A DNA stretch of 14,557 nucleotides from positions 1-14,557 of the forward strand of contig CAKTXA010000042.1 of NCBI GenBank assembly GCA_934631005.1. Reading direction: 5' to 3'. Each line of letters opens with the position of its first letter. The first letter of the stretch is position 1. Origin of the DNA: an uncultured Oscillospiraceae bacterium. GTDB taxonomy: Bacteria > Bacillota > Clostridia > Oscillospirales > Oscillospiraceae. The translations under genes were made by a program, and so were the position numbers. The notes beneath the pieces are model-generated. The model had not been told where the DNA came from. It saw only the letters and a list, made by a program, of their open reading frames with translations, and made no database searches. Positions 1-6,622 of the stretch are shown here, one piece after another.

Positions 1-4
1 AGGC

Positions 5-58
5 TGTAAAACTGTAAAGGATCATCCCGAACATTTTGTAAACAATCTGGGCTTGACA
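5..58. repeat. Left copy of 54-bp terminal inverted repeat
   Basis: This 54-bp stretch is the exact reverse complement of 14504-14557, the last bases of the window. It contains no ORF of its own. Beyond it the two ends stay related as repeat modules but with mismatches, so it looks like one module of a dispersed repeat family. A contig that broke at repeat copies would give this picture. Confidence 0.9.
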
Positions 59-163
59 AGGGTCGTCCGCCCCTACAGGACATTGTACGATTGTGCCGAG
101 GGACGTTTCGATTTGCAATTGCACCCTGCACGGGAGGGGCAAGCCCCTCCCCTACGTTACGAC
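59..163. repeat. Dispersed GC-rich palindromic repeat, copy 1
   Basis: This stretch is non-coding. The 33 bp at 131-163 contain the palindromic core GGGAGGGGCAAGCCCCTCCC and match the reverse complement of 14400-14432 exactly. A related core, with GGGGCGGGGCTTGCCCC, lies at 7821-7845. Upstream of the core, an AT-richer spacer (TTTGCAATTGC) is also shared in diverged form with the right-end copy. The family function is unknown; such interspersed palindromes are common between genes in GC-rich Clostridia. Confidence 0.8.
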
Positions 164-199
164 GAAGGGTCGATAGCGCGGCGGTAGTCGATGGGGCGC

Positions 200-275
200 G
201 GGCGGGGTAGAACCCCGCCCCTACGGCATATTAAGGGGCTCGGTGGGGCGGGCCGATGTGGTCATCGGCCCCTAC
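200..275. repeat. Dispersed repeat modules (hairpin plus 25-bp shared module)
   Basis: Positions 200-207 and 213-220 form a GGGCGGGG/CCCCGCCC hairpin. The 25 bp at 251-275 are the exact reverse complement of 7784-7808, and a shortened form occurs at the right end (about 14487-14503). No gene is supported anywhere in 1-329; open frames there have no credible ribosome binding site and simply read through repeat sequence. Confidence 0.75.
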
Positions 276-294
276 AAGGTGCTTCGCAAAAAGA

Positions 295-327
295 ATCCCG
301 GCAGGCGGGGCCTGCCGGGATTTTTTT
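295..327. terminator. Bidirectional intrinsic terminator after DUF2207 gene
   Basis: A 12-bp GC-rich perfect stem (295-306 with 310-321, loop GGG) is flanked by T-runs on both strands: TTTTTTT at 321-327 on plus, and ATTCTTTTT when read on minus. It sits just past the stop of the minus-strand DUF2207 gene, so its main role is presumably to end that transcript. Confidence 0.85.
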
Positions 328-329
328 AT

Positions 330-1991
330 TCAGTGCCGGATGGAAAGCGTCAGGGTGTCGAGCATTTCGTGGAGGGCGGCGTAGAATTCGGCGCCGGTGC
401 GGGGGTGCTTGTCGATCTGCGTGAACCATTCGCACGGCTCCAGCTCGATCTTGGAGAAGCGCTCTACAAACCCCGCCGCGCGCCCGAGGGCGATGGCGTA
501 GGGGAGCGTTTTGTAGAAATACTGCGGATCGTTTTCCAGCTGCAGGCGGACGCGGTGGTCGCTCATGCGGGTGAGGAAGCGGCGGAAGCCGATCGTCTGC
601 GAGATGAGCATCGTGCCAAGGTCGCTGCGCCGCCCACCGTGTACCGTCTGCCAGCCGGTGAACACGGCCAGCGCCAGTGCTACCACCATCGGCAACGTCG
701 CGCCGCTGAGCCGGCCGGCGAGCAGCAGCAGGATGCCCGCGAGAACGCCCGCGGCGAGCTCGATCTTTTTATCCATGTACGCCGCGGAGAACGTCCGCTG
801 CAAAAGCCGCGCCAGCACGCCGCCGAGCGGCAGCGACAAAACGAGCGCCAGCCAGCGCCAGCCGCCGTCGGGAAGCAGCAGACTCACGGACGCGAGCGAC
901 GCCAGCGCGCAGGCCAGGCACGAGAGCGCGATGAGGATGACGGGGTTGCCGCTGTCGCGGCGGTACAGCCGCCGCTGCCAGAACCGCGGGACGACGCCCT
1001 GCGCGGCCGCCGCGGCGCGCTTATAGCGCGAGCTTGCGCAGTCGCACACGTCGCTCTCGCCGAACAAAACGCTCATCAGCTTGGCCTCATAGCGCCGCCG
1101 CTCGTTGCCCATCTCCACGCGTCGGTGGAGCAGGACGTGGCCCTCGGCGCTGACGGTGATGCTCAGGTAGCCGAGGCTTGCCCAGTGGAGCACCATGGCG
1201 TTAAAGTCCGCGCCGCGGCCGCACAGCAGATACGGCAGCTCCCCGGGCTGCGCCGAGTCGGGCGGCAGCGTGCGCACGGCGTGCGACAGGCGCGGCGAGC
1301 GCAGCTTCAAAAGCCAGTACACAAGGCCCAGCACGGCGCACAGGATGATGAGCACCGTGGTGGCGCTGCCCGCCGACCATACGGCGTGCTTGCCGGAGAA
1401 GAAGCCGTCTGGCGCTTCGAGCGTCATGGTGAGCGCTTCATGGTCCTTGAGCGACACCGTTGTGCTGCCGCTGAGGACGTTCTCCTGCACGGAGGTGGTC
1501 ATATAGTCCTCGATGACGTCGCCCTGATAGCCGCTGGAAAAGCCCGGCGCGGCGGGAAACGCCTCGGGAAGGGTGACGGTAAAGGCATAATTCTCGATCG
1601 GGAAATCCCACTTGGCGCACAACAGCGGCAGCGTGAGCGTCTGCACGCCGTCCTGCGCGCTGACGAGCCCCGGCAGCGTATAGCGCAGGGTGAAGGTGCG
1701 GCTGCCGGAGATGCCGGCGTCGGATCTCAAGGTGAGGATCGTGATACCGTCCTCGGTGGTCTTGCCCGCCTTATAGCCGACGATCGACGCGCTGCGCGCG
1801 TTCGCGCCCAGCGGGAATTGCAGTTCGTTCACCGGCGTGTCGAGCTGGATGCTGACGGTCTGGGTCAGCTCCGCGTCGCCCGAGCCGGTGATGACGCAGT
1901 CCGTCTTGAGACTGGTGATCGACGGCTCCGCCGCGAACGCCGCCGTGCACAGCAGCAGGCAGCAGAGAAAGCATATCAGCAGGCGTTTCAT
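330..1991 (-). CDS. DUF2207-family predicted membrane protein
   Basis: This is a 553-residue exported membrane protein. An N-terminal signal peptide (residues 1-20, cleavage likely after AFA) is followed by an extracellular beta-rich region (about 22-205). One membrane segment lies at 208-230, then a cytoplasmic stretch with MVLHWASLGYLSI (266-278), then four more hydrophobic segments (about 349-373, 377-397, 409-426, 431-449). The C-terminal soluble part has IGFRRFL (467-473) and LPYAIALG (496-503), both typical of DUF2207 (YciQ-like) proteins. The ATG at 1991 was chosen because a GGGAG site lies just upstream and the signal peptide begins there; a longer frame starting at 2057 lacks these. 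The biochemical role of the family is unknown. The gene lies 99 bp downstream of the symporter on the same strand with no clear terminator between, so co-transcription is plausible. Confidence 0.88.
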   Translation of the reverse strand: MKRLLICFLCCLLLCTAAFAAEPSITSLKTDCVITGSGDAELTQTVSIQLDTPVNELQFPLGANARSASIVGYKAGKTTEDGITILTLRSDAGISGSRTFTLRYTLPGLVSAQDGVQTLTLPLLCAKWDFPIENYAFTVTLPEAFPAAPGFSSGYQGDVIEDYMTTSVQENVLSGSTTVSLKDHEALTMTLEAPDGFFSGKHAVWSAGSATTVLIILCAVLGLVYWLLKLRSPRLSHAVRTLPPDSAQPGELPYLLCGRGADFNAMVLHWASLGYLSITVSAEGHVLLHRRVEMGNERRRYEAKLMSVLFGESDVCDCASSRYKRAAAAAQGVVPRFWQRRLYRRDSGNPVILIALSCLACALASLASVSLLLPDGGWRWLALVLSLPLGGVLARLLQRTFSAAYMDKKIELAAGVLAGILLLLAGRLSGATLPMVVALALAVFTGWQTVHGGRRSDLGTMLISQTIGFRRFLTRMSDHRVRLQLENDPQYFYKTLPYAIALGRAAGFVERFSKIELEPCEWFTQIDKHPRTGAEFYAALHEMLDTLTLSIRH

Positions 1992-2028
1992 AAAGTCTCC
2001 CGCCTTTCCGGATCGGTCTTGTGTCAAT

Positions 2029-2057
2029 ACAGTACCATAAAATGCGTGAAAATACAA
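2029..2057 (-). promoter_or_regulatory. Possible weak promoter for DUF2207 gene
   Basis: Read on minus, TTGTAT (2052-2057) and TACTGT (2029-2034) are separated by 17 nt. The match to sigma-A consensus is poor, so the gene may depend mostly on readthrough from the symporter. Confidence 0.3.
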
Positions 2058-2090
2058 CCGTTTTTCGGCGTGCGGGCTCTGTTTGATGCG

Positions 2091-3449
2091 TTAACCGAAG
2101 AAGCTGATCAGGCCCAGCACGAAGATGACGAGGATGATCGCGGGGATGACCCAGGTGATGTAGCCGCGCATCCAGGATCTGACCTTGAGGCCGCGGCCTT
2201 CGTTGGCCTCACGGAGGAAGTTATCCCAGCCGAAGCCGTTTTTGCGCGTGCAGAACAGCACAAAGATCATGGAGCCCAGCGGCAGCAGGCAGTTGGAGAC
2301 GAGGAAGTCCTCGAGGTCGAGCACCTGCAGGCTCTCCATGCCGAACGGATGGAAGCCGGACCAGAGGTTATAGCCCAGCGCGCACGGGACGGACAGGAGG
2401 AGGATGCCGACGCCGCAGATCAGGCACGCCTTGCCGCGGGACCAGCCCGTCATTTCGCGCACGCAGGCGAGGATGTTTTCGAACACGGCCAGCACCGTGC
2501 TCAGCGCGGCAAAGACCATGAACAGGAAGAAGAGAGCCCCCCACCAGCGGCCGCCTGCCATGTTGGCGAACACGCTCGTCATCGCTTCAAACAGCAGGCT
2601 CGGCCCGGCGGTGACCTGCACGTCGTAGGTGAAGCACGCCGGGAAGATGATAAAGCCCGCCATCACGGCCACGAACGTGTCCAGCACCACGACGTTCACG
2701 CTCTCGCCGAGCAGGCTGCGTTCTTTTCCGATATAGCTGCCGAAGATGGCCATTGCGCCCACGCCGAGGCTGAGCGTAAAGAATGCCTGATTCATCGCGC
2801 CCACGACAACGCTGCCGCTGATCTTGGAGAAGTCGGGCACCAGATAGAACCGCAGCGCCTCGCCCGCGCCCGAAAGCGTGCCGCTGTGCACCGCCAGCAC
2901 CACCATCAGCGCCAGCAGTGCGACCATCATATATTTCGTCATGCGCTCCAGACCCTTCTGCAGGCCGATCGAGAGGACCGCGAAGCCGGCCACGACCGTG
3001 ATCGCCATATAGCCGACCATGGTGGCGGGACTTGACATCATGCCGCCGAACGCGGCGCTGACCTGCCCGGCGTCAAGCCCCACAAAGTCGCCTGCCAGGC
3101 TGTGCACAAAGTAGTAGAGGATCCAGCCGGTGACAGACGTATAGAACATCATCAGCAGCACGCAGCCGATCAGCGCGGCGTAGCCGTGGATGTGCCATTT
3201 TGTGCCCTTCGGCTCCAGCTTCTGATACATCCGCACAGGGCTGGCCTGCGCGGCGCGGCCGATGGAAAACTCGATGGTCATCACCGGCAGACCCAGAATG
3301 ACGAGGAAGATCAGATACAGCAGCACAAAAGCGCCGCCGCCATACTGCCCGGCCATCCACGGGAATTTCCACACATTGCCCACGCCGATGGCGCAGCCGG
3401 CGGAAAGCAGGATAAAGCCCAGACGGCTGCCCAGACGTTCTCGTTCCAT
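2091..3449 (-). CDS. Sodium-dependent transporter, NSS (SNF/LeuT) family
   Basis: This 452-residue integral membrane protein belongs to the neurotransmitter:sodium symporter family, which in bacteria couples Na+ influx to uptake of amino acids or related compounds. The signature unwound TM1 is clear: GCAIGVGNVWKFPW (18-31), followed by GQYGGGAF (34-41) and GLPVMTIEFSIGR (53-65). TM6 is recognisable as NQAFFTLSLGVGAM (220-233). Roughly eleven hydrophobic segments are visible, the usual number for short bacterial members. The substrate cannot be read from sequence; a hydrophobic amino acid is a family-based guess. The ATG at 3449 has AAGGAG eight bases upstream and begins right before TM1; an in-frame extension to 3587 is rejected because it runs through the promoter region. 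A good promoter lies at 3508-3536. Confidence 0.95.
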   Translation of the reverse strand: MERERLGSRLGFILLSAGCAIGVGNVWKFPWMAGQYGGGAFVLLYLIFLVILGLPVMTIEFSIGRAAQASPVRMYQKLEPKGTKWHIHGYAALIGCVLLMMFYTSVTGWILYYFVHSLAGDFVGLDAGQVSAAFGGMMSSPATMVGYMAITVVAGFAVLSIGLQKGLERMTKYMMVALLALMVVLAVHSGTLSGAGEALRFYLVPDFSKISGSVVVGAMNQAFFTLSLGVGAMAIFGSYIGKERSLLGESVNVVVLDTFVAVMAGFIIFPACFTYDVQVTAGPSLLFEAMTSVFANMAGGRWWGALFFLFMVFAALSTVLAVFENILACVREMTGWSRGKACLICGVGILLLSVPCALGYNLWSGFHPFGMESLQVLDLEDFLVSNCLLPLGSMIFVLFCTRKNGFGWDNFLREANEGRGLKVRSWMRGYITWVIPAIILVIFVLGLISFFG

Positions 3450-3507
3450 AATGATAACTCCTTTTTCTTGCGTAAGGGCTCCGCCGCCGCGGGGCGCTAT
3501 TATGTAT

Positions 3508-3536
3508 ATTAGACCACGTTTTCGCCCGCTTTGCAA
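3508..3536 (-). promoter_or_regulatory. Sigma-A-type promoter for NSS transporter
   Basis: Read on minus, TTGCAA (3531-3536), a 17-nt spacer and TCTAAT (3508-3513) precede the symporter start by about 58 bp. It is divergent from the toxin promoter at 3581-3609. Confidence 0.6.
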
Positions 3537-3580
3537 CCGGCATTTCCAAACCGGGCCGAAAAGCCCGGAAAAAGTAGGGA

Positions 3581-3609
3581 TAGACAAATTCTGACACAGG
3601 TGCTACAAT
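3581..3609 (+). promoter_or_regulatory. Promoter of the holin-like toxin mRNA
   Basis: TAGACA (3581-3586), a 17-nt spacer and TACAAT (3604-3609) form a good sigma-A promoter on the plus strand. The only plus-strand ORF downstream before the antisense locus is the 27-residue toxin, giving an expected leader of about 107 nt from a start near 3616. Confidence 0.65.
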
Positions 3610-3692
3610 AAAACTGCCCCCGGGTGGGGGTGGGCGCTGTTACATAAACGGTAGGCGGGAGCCTCTCACTTTGGAGAGGACACTTCTTGAAG

Positions 3693-3713
3693 CCCTCTCC
3701 AGTGTGGAGAGGG
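3693..3713 (+). promoter_or_regulatory. Hairpin that buries the toxin Shine-Dalgarno
   Basis: CCCTCTCC (3693-3700) pairs perfectly with GGAGAGGG (3706-3713) across a 5-nt loop. The right arm is the purine-rich ribosome binding site of the toxin ORF, so the leader can block its own translation. A second small hairpin (CCTCTC 3662-3667 with GAGAGG 3674-3679) carries the same motif and could compete for pairing. Sequestered ribosome binding sites are typical of type I toxin mRNAs. Confidence 0.7.
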
Positions 3714-3722
3714 GGGATGCGT

Positions 3723-3806
3723 ATGATCACATACACAGAGCTGTTTCAACTCTGTCTGGTCATCATCGGCATCGTCGATCTGGTCATACAGATAAAAAAG
3801 AAGTAA
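3723..3806 (+). CDS. Putative holin-like toxin (Hol-Tox family), type I TA
   Basis: This is a 27-residue hydrophobic peptide. It starts MITYTELFQL, has a single membrane segment (about residues 8-24) rich in Val/Ile/Leu, and ends in a basic KKK tail. The pattern M-x-T-Y-x-x-L-F, hydrophobic helix, I-x-KKK matches the small putative holin-like toxins of Firmicutes, which are thought to insert into the membrane and are held off by an antisense RNA. A purine-rich ribosome binding site (3706-3716) lies directly upstream. The ATG at 3723 fits family starts; an in-frame ATG at 3717 would add two residues (MR) and cannot be excluded. The stop codon lies within the stem of the opposing RNA's terminator. 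The peptide is too short for homology to be certain, but the opposing promoter and terminator strongly support the call. Confidence 0.8.
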   Translation: MITYTELFQLCLVIIGIVDLVIQIKKK

Positions 3807-3885
3807 CCGCCCCTCCAGCCAAAGAGTGCGGTTACTTCTTGTAACAACTTAGAGGCTGACCGTCTATCGACAGCGCCCTTTCTCT
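3793..3885 (-). ncRNA. Putative antisense RNA antitoxin to holin-like toxin
   Basis: An RNA of about 90 nt is predicted on the minus strand. It starts about 7 nt past the TATAAT at 3892-3897 and ends at the T-run after the 3798-3840 hairpin. It is fully complementary to the toxin mRNA 3' untranslated region, stop codon and last few lysine codons. This convergent, 3'-overlapping layout resembles txpA/ratA and Fst-type type I modules, where RNA pairing leads to toxin mRNA decay or a translation block. The exact ends are inferred. Confidence 0.7.
3794..3840 (-). terminator. Intrinsic terminator of antisense RNA
   Basis: A perfect 13-bp stem, AAGAAGTAACCGC (3798-3810) with GCGGTTACTTCTT (3828-3840), has a 17-nt loop. 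On minus it is followed by TTTTTT, so it terminates the antisense RNA. On plus the following bases (GTAACAAC) lack a T-run, so the toxin message may run past it. The toxin stop codon (3804-3806) is inside the stem. Confidence 0.8.
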
Positions 3886-3891
3886 ATGCCT

Positions 3892-3919
3892 ATTATACCA
3901 CCCCGCCGCGGATTGTCAA
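3892..3919 (-). promoter_or_regulatory. Near-consensus promoter for antisense RNA
   Basis: Read on minus, this is a perfect TTGACA (3914-3919), a 16-nt spacer and a perfect TATAAT (3892-3897). No minus-strand ORF starts downstream before the terminator at 3798-3840, so it must drive a non-coding RNA. It is the best match to consensus in the window and stronger than the opposing toxin promoter, as expected for an antitoxin. Confidence 0.85.
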
Positions 3920-3932
3920 CTGGGCAGCGGGT

Positions 3933-3974
3933 AAAAATGCTTATTGACCGCCCGGAGGGAACCCGGGCGGTCAA
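3933..3974 (-). terminator. Probable terminator of ade
   Basis: A perfect 12-bp stem (3944-3955 with 3963-3974, 7-nt loop) lies just past the ade stop. The TTTTT run on minus begins 7 nt after the stem, so termination may be leaky. Readthrough would enter the antisense RNA gene. Confidence 0.6.
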
Positions 3975-3998
3975 CAATGGCTATGCTGTTTGGCCTTT

Positions 3999-5735
3999 TT
4001 ATACGTACTGCTGCGTGACCACGTCCACGACGCCGCGGGTGGTGATGCGGAGTGTGGGGATGACGGGCAGGGCCATGAAGCTGAGCGTCATAAACGGGTC
4101 GATGCCGCGGCTGACACCGAGCTTGAACGCCGCGTCCTTCGCCGCCTCCAGCTCGGTATTCACGGCGGTGAGCGGCCGGTCGCTCATAATGCCGGCGATC
4201 TCCAGCACCACGCCCGCCTTGACCTCGCCGTTTTCCACCACGACGATGCCGCCGTGATGCTCCACGATGTAGTTGGCGGCGGCGGCCATATCCTTCGAAT
4301 TCGTGCCGACGACGATGATGTTGTGCGAGTCGTGCGAGATGGAGGTCGCAACCGCGCCGGACTTCAGCCCGTAGCCCTGAATGTAGCCGATGCCGATGTG
4401 GCCGGTCTGCTTGTGGCGCTCGATGACGGCGATCTTCAGGATGTCCTTTTCCAGGTCGACGTGCTCGGCGTAGCCGTTGTCGGTGGTGATGATCTCGCCG
4501 GGGACCATGCCGATCACGCCGCGCTGGCGCTGATCGCGGAAGTCATCCTCCGTGAGGTGGGCAACGTGGAAGGTGTCGTGCGCACGCTCGTCCAGATACG
4601 GCTCGACCGTGGGGGCCTCAAAGTCGCGGAGCTGGCCGTGGTCGCTGTACAGCTCGCCCTTTTTGAACACGTATTCGACGTTAAAGTCCTGGAAGTTGTC
4701 GATCACGGCAAAGTCCGCAAGATAGCCCGGCGCGATCGCGCCGCGGTTATTGAGCAGGAAGTAGCGCGCCGCGTGGTGGGACGAAGCCTTGATGGCGATG
4801 ATGGGGTCGACGCCGTATTTGTTGATGGCTTCCTTGACGATATAGTCGATGTGGCCGAGCTCCAGCAGGTCGCTGGGGTGCTTGTCGTCGGTGCAGAACA
4901 TGCAGCGGTCGGCGTACTGCGGCGTGAGCAGCGGGGCGAGCGCCTCGAGGTTGCGCGCCGCCGTGCCCTCGCGGATCATAATGAACTGCCCGCGCTGCAG
5001 CTTGGCGATGGCCTCCTCCGGCGTGGCGCACTCGTGGTCGGAGTACACGCCCGCGGCGATGTAGGTGTCAAGATCCTTGCCGGACAGGCCGGGGGCGTGG
5101 CCGTCGATCTTCTTGTGATGCGCCTGCGAGGCGACGATCTTCGCCACGACCTCGGCGTCGTTGTGCGTGACGCCGTAGGCGTTCATCATCTCCGCCAGAC
5201 CCTGCACGCGCGGATAGTCGTAGAACGAGTCGATGGCGCGGTAGTCGAGGTTGGCGCCGGATTCATCCAGCGGCGTTGCCGGCACGCACGACGGCAGCAT
5301 GAACCGCACGTCGATCGGCAGGCCCTCGGTGGCCTGGAACATATAGTCGATGCCGTCGGTGCCCATGACGTTCGTGATCTCATGGGGGTCGGTGATGACG
5401 GTGGTCGTGCCGTGCGGCAGCGTCGCGCGGACGAATTCGCGCGGCGAGACCAGGCTCGACTCCAGATGGATGTGCGCGTCGATGAAGCCCGGGCAGACGA
5501 TCTTGCCGGTCATGTCCATCTCGCGTTCGCCCTCGTACTGGCCGAGGCCGACGATCAGGCCGTTTGCAACGGCGATGTCACACGTGCACAGCTCATTGGA
5601 AAAAACGTTGACGTAGGTGGCGTTTTTCAGCACCAGATCGGCCTTTTCGCGGCCGGAGGCGGCCTCGATCACGCGCTTTTTGCGCAGCAGCTTGCGCTGG
5701 ATCTTTGCCGCGTAGCTCTCCTTGGGATATGCCAT
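3999..5735 (-). CDS. ade: Adenine deaminase
   Basis: This 578-residue cytoplasmic enzyme converts adenine to hypoxanthine and ammonia (EC 3.5.4.2) in purine salvage. It belongs to the amidohydrolase superfamily and is of usual full length. Visible motifs are GFIDAHIHLESS (83-94, metal-binding His88 and His90), TDPHEITNV (115-123), the IDGHAPG segment (210-216), SDHEC (232-236) and CTDDKHPSDL (281-290, with the catalytic/metal Asp). The C-terminal half contains the SHDSHNIIVVG and GGIVVVENGEV segments common to this family. The ATG at 5735 has AAAGGA about nine bases upstream and lies downstream of a strong promoter (5788-5816). The gene is divergent from queH and appears monocistronic. Its 5' leader of roughly 46 nt is too short for a purine riboswitch. 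Confidence 0.97.
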   Translation of the reverse strand: MAYPKESYAAKIQRKLLRKKRVIEAASGREKADLVLKNATYVNVFSNELCTCDIAVANGLIVGLGQYEGEREMDMTGKIVCPGFIDAHIHLESSLVSPREFVRATLPHGTTTVITDPHEITNVMGTDGIDYMFQATEGLPIDVRFMLPSCVPATPLDESGANLDYRAIDSFYDYPRVQGLAEMMNAYGVTHNDAEVVAKIVASQAHHKKIDGHAPGLSGKDLDTYIAAGVYSDHECATPEEAIAKLQRGQFIMIREGTAARNLEALAPLLTPQYADRCMFCTDDKHPSDLLELGHIDYIVKEAINKYGVDPIIAIKASSHHAARYFLLNNRGAIAPGYLADFAVIDNFQDFNVEYVFKKGELYSDHGQLRDFEAPTVEPYLDERAHDTFHVAHLTEDDFRDQRQRGVIGMVPGEIITTDNGYAEHVDLEKDILKIAVIERHKQTGHIGIGYIQGYGLKSGAVATSISHDSHNIIVVGTNSKDMAAAANYIVEHHGGIVVVENGEVKAGVVLEIAGIMSDRPLTAVNTELEAAKDAAFKLGVSRGIDPFMTLSFMALPVIPTLRITTRGVVDVVTQQYV

Positions 5736-5787
5736 AGGGGATCATCCTTTCTGCGTTCAGTTTTGCTACTGTCCTATATTAGCAAAG

Positions 5788-5816
5788 ATTATAGCACTGC
5801 TTCCCGTACTTGTCTA
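5788..5816 (-). promoter_or_regulatory. Promoter of ade
   Basis: Read on minus, TAGACA (5811-5816), a 17-nt spacer and a perfect TATAAT (5788-5793) precede the ade start by about 52 bp. Confidence 0.75.
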
Positions 5817-5857
5817 TGTCCAAAATGACCGAACTTCACACGCCATTTTTTCCATTC

Positions 5858-5886
5858 TGTACAGACGGCGTTCGATATGGTAGAAT
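5858..5886 (+). promoter_or_regulatory. Promoter of queH
   Basis: TGTACA (5858-5863), a 17-nt spacer and TAGAAT (5881-5886) lie directly upstream of the queH ribosome binding site. The resulting leader (about 17 nt) leaves no room for a preQ1 riboswitch. Confidence 0.55.
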
Positions 5887-5909
5887 AGAGCCGAAGGAAG
5901 GGGATCGCG

Positions 5910-6455
5910 ATGAAACTGCTCATGCACATCTGCTGCGCGCCGTGCGCCAACATGCCCATCGACGCGCTGCGCGCCGCGGGGATGGACCTGACCGGCTACT
6001 GGTACAATCCGAATATCCACCCGTTCACCGAATACCGTGCGCGGCGCAGCTGCCTGCAGGAATATGCGAAGGCCATCGACCTGCCGCTCGTGGTGCGGGA
6101 CGATTACGGCCTGCGCCCGTTCGTGCGCGCCGTGGCGGACGACATCGACGGCCGCTGCGTCAAGTGCTATGAGCTGCGCCTGTATGCCGCCGCGCAGGCG
6201 GCGAAGGACGGCGGCTTTGACGCGTTCACGTCGTCGCTGTTCATCAGTCCCTATCAGAACCACGAGCTGCTGCGGGACGTCGCATACCGCGCGGCGGAGG
6301 AGACGGGCGTGCAGTTTTACTATGAGGACTTCCGCCCCATGTTCCGCGACGGCCAGACGCGCGCGCGAGAGCTGGGCTTTTACATCCAGAAATACTGCGG
6401 CTGCGTCTTTTCCGAACAGGAGCGCTACCAGAAGCCGAACCGCATCCTGCGCTGA
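5910..6455 (+). CDS. queH: Epoxyqueuosine reductase QueH
   Basis: This 181-residue protein belongs to the QueH (formerly DUF208) family, which reduces epoxyqueuosine to queuosine in tRNA, the last step of queuosine formation. It is non-homologous to the cobalamin-dependent QueG. The family's cysteine set is intact: HICCAPC (6-12; Cys8, Cys9, Cys12), C83-x-x-C86 in GRCVKCYELRL, and KYCGC (161-165). Such residues bind an iron-sulfur cluster and further metal or redox groups. WYNPNIHPFTEYRAR (31-45) and SSLFISPYQNH (108-118) are further family blocks. The ATG at 5910 follows GAAGGAAGGGG. No other queuosine gene is nearby, so the cell may salvage precursors or encode the rest elsewhere. A strong terminator follows, so it is probably monocistronic. 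Confidence 0.95.
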   Translation: MKLLMHICCAPCANMPIDALRAAGMDLTGYWYNPNIHPFTEYRARRSCLQEYAKAIDLPLVVRDDYGLRPFVRAVADDIDGRCVKCYELRLYAAAQAAKDGGFDAFTSSLFISPYQNHELLRDVAYRAAEETGVQFYYEDFRPMFRDGQTRARELGFYIQKYCGCVFSEQERYQKPNRILR

Positions 6456-6495
6456 ACGCGCTCGTCCGGTGAAGTATGTAAATTCGTCAGACATT

Positions 6496-6530
6496 GGTGG
6501 GATTTTCTACGGAAAATCCCACCTTTTATT
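6496..6530 (+). terminator. Intrinsic terminator after queH
   Basis: A perfect 12-bp stem (6496-6507 with 6512-6523, loop TACG) is followed by TTTTATT. Confidence 0.88.
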
Positions 6531-6559
6531 ACAGTTATGTTACAATCCGGCCGCAGACC

Positions 6560-6588
6560 TTGCAATCGCGGCGTGCGCTCCTTATACT
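6560..6588 (+). promoter_or_regulatory. Promoter of SLH-domain gene
   Basis: TTGCAA (6560-6565), a 17-nt spacer and TATACT (6583-6588) lie 34 bp upstream of the GTG start. Confidence 0.65.
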
Positions 6589-6622
6589 AATAGCATCGTA
6601 ATTTCGGAAAGGGGGCTGCGCC

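Noticed and set aside
243..3035. A 930-codon open frame on plus
   Set aside because: It is antisense to the DUF2207 and NSS genes, begins inside a repeat and its translation is low-complexity Arg/Ala/His/Gln-rich. It reflects GC-rich codon bias on the other strand.
3551..3568. CCGGGC/GCCCGG hairpin upstream of the NSS promoter as a terminator
   Set aside because: It has a stem of only 6 bp and no proper T-run on either strand, and no gene needs to end there.
3990..5828. A 612-codon open frame on plus
   Set aside because: It is exactly antisense to ade, which has all family motifs; the composition (Val/Asp/Arg/Ala/His-rich) is that of a shadow frame.
5736..5909. Purine or preQ1 riboswitch between ade and queH
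   Set aside because: Predicted leaders are only about 46 and 17 nt long and contain no matching structure.
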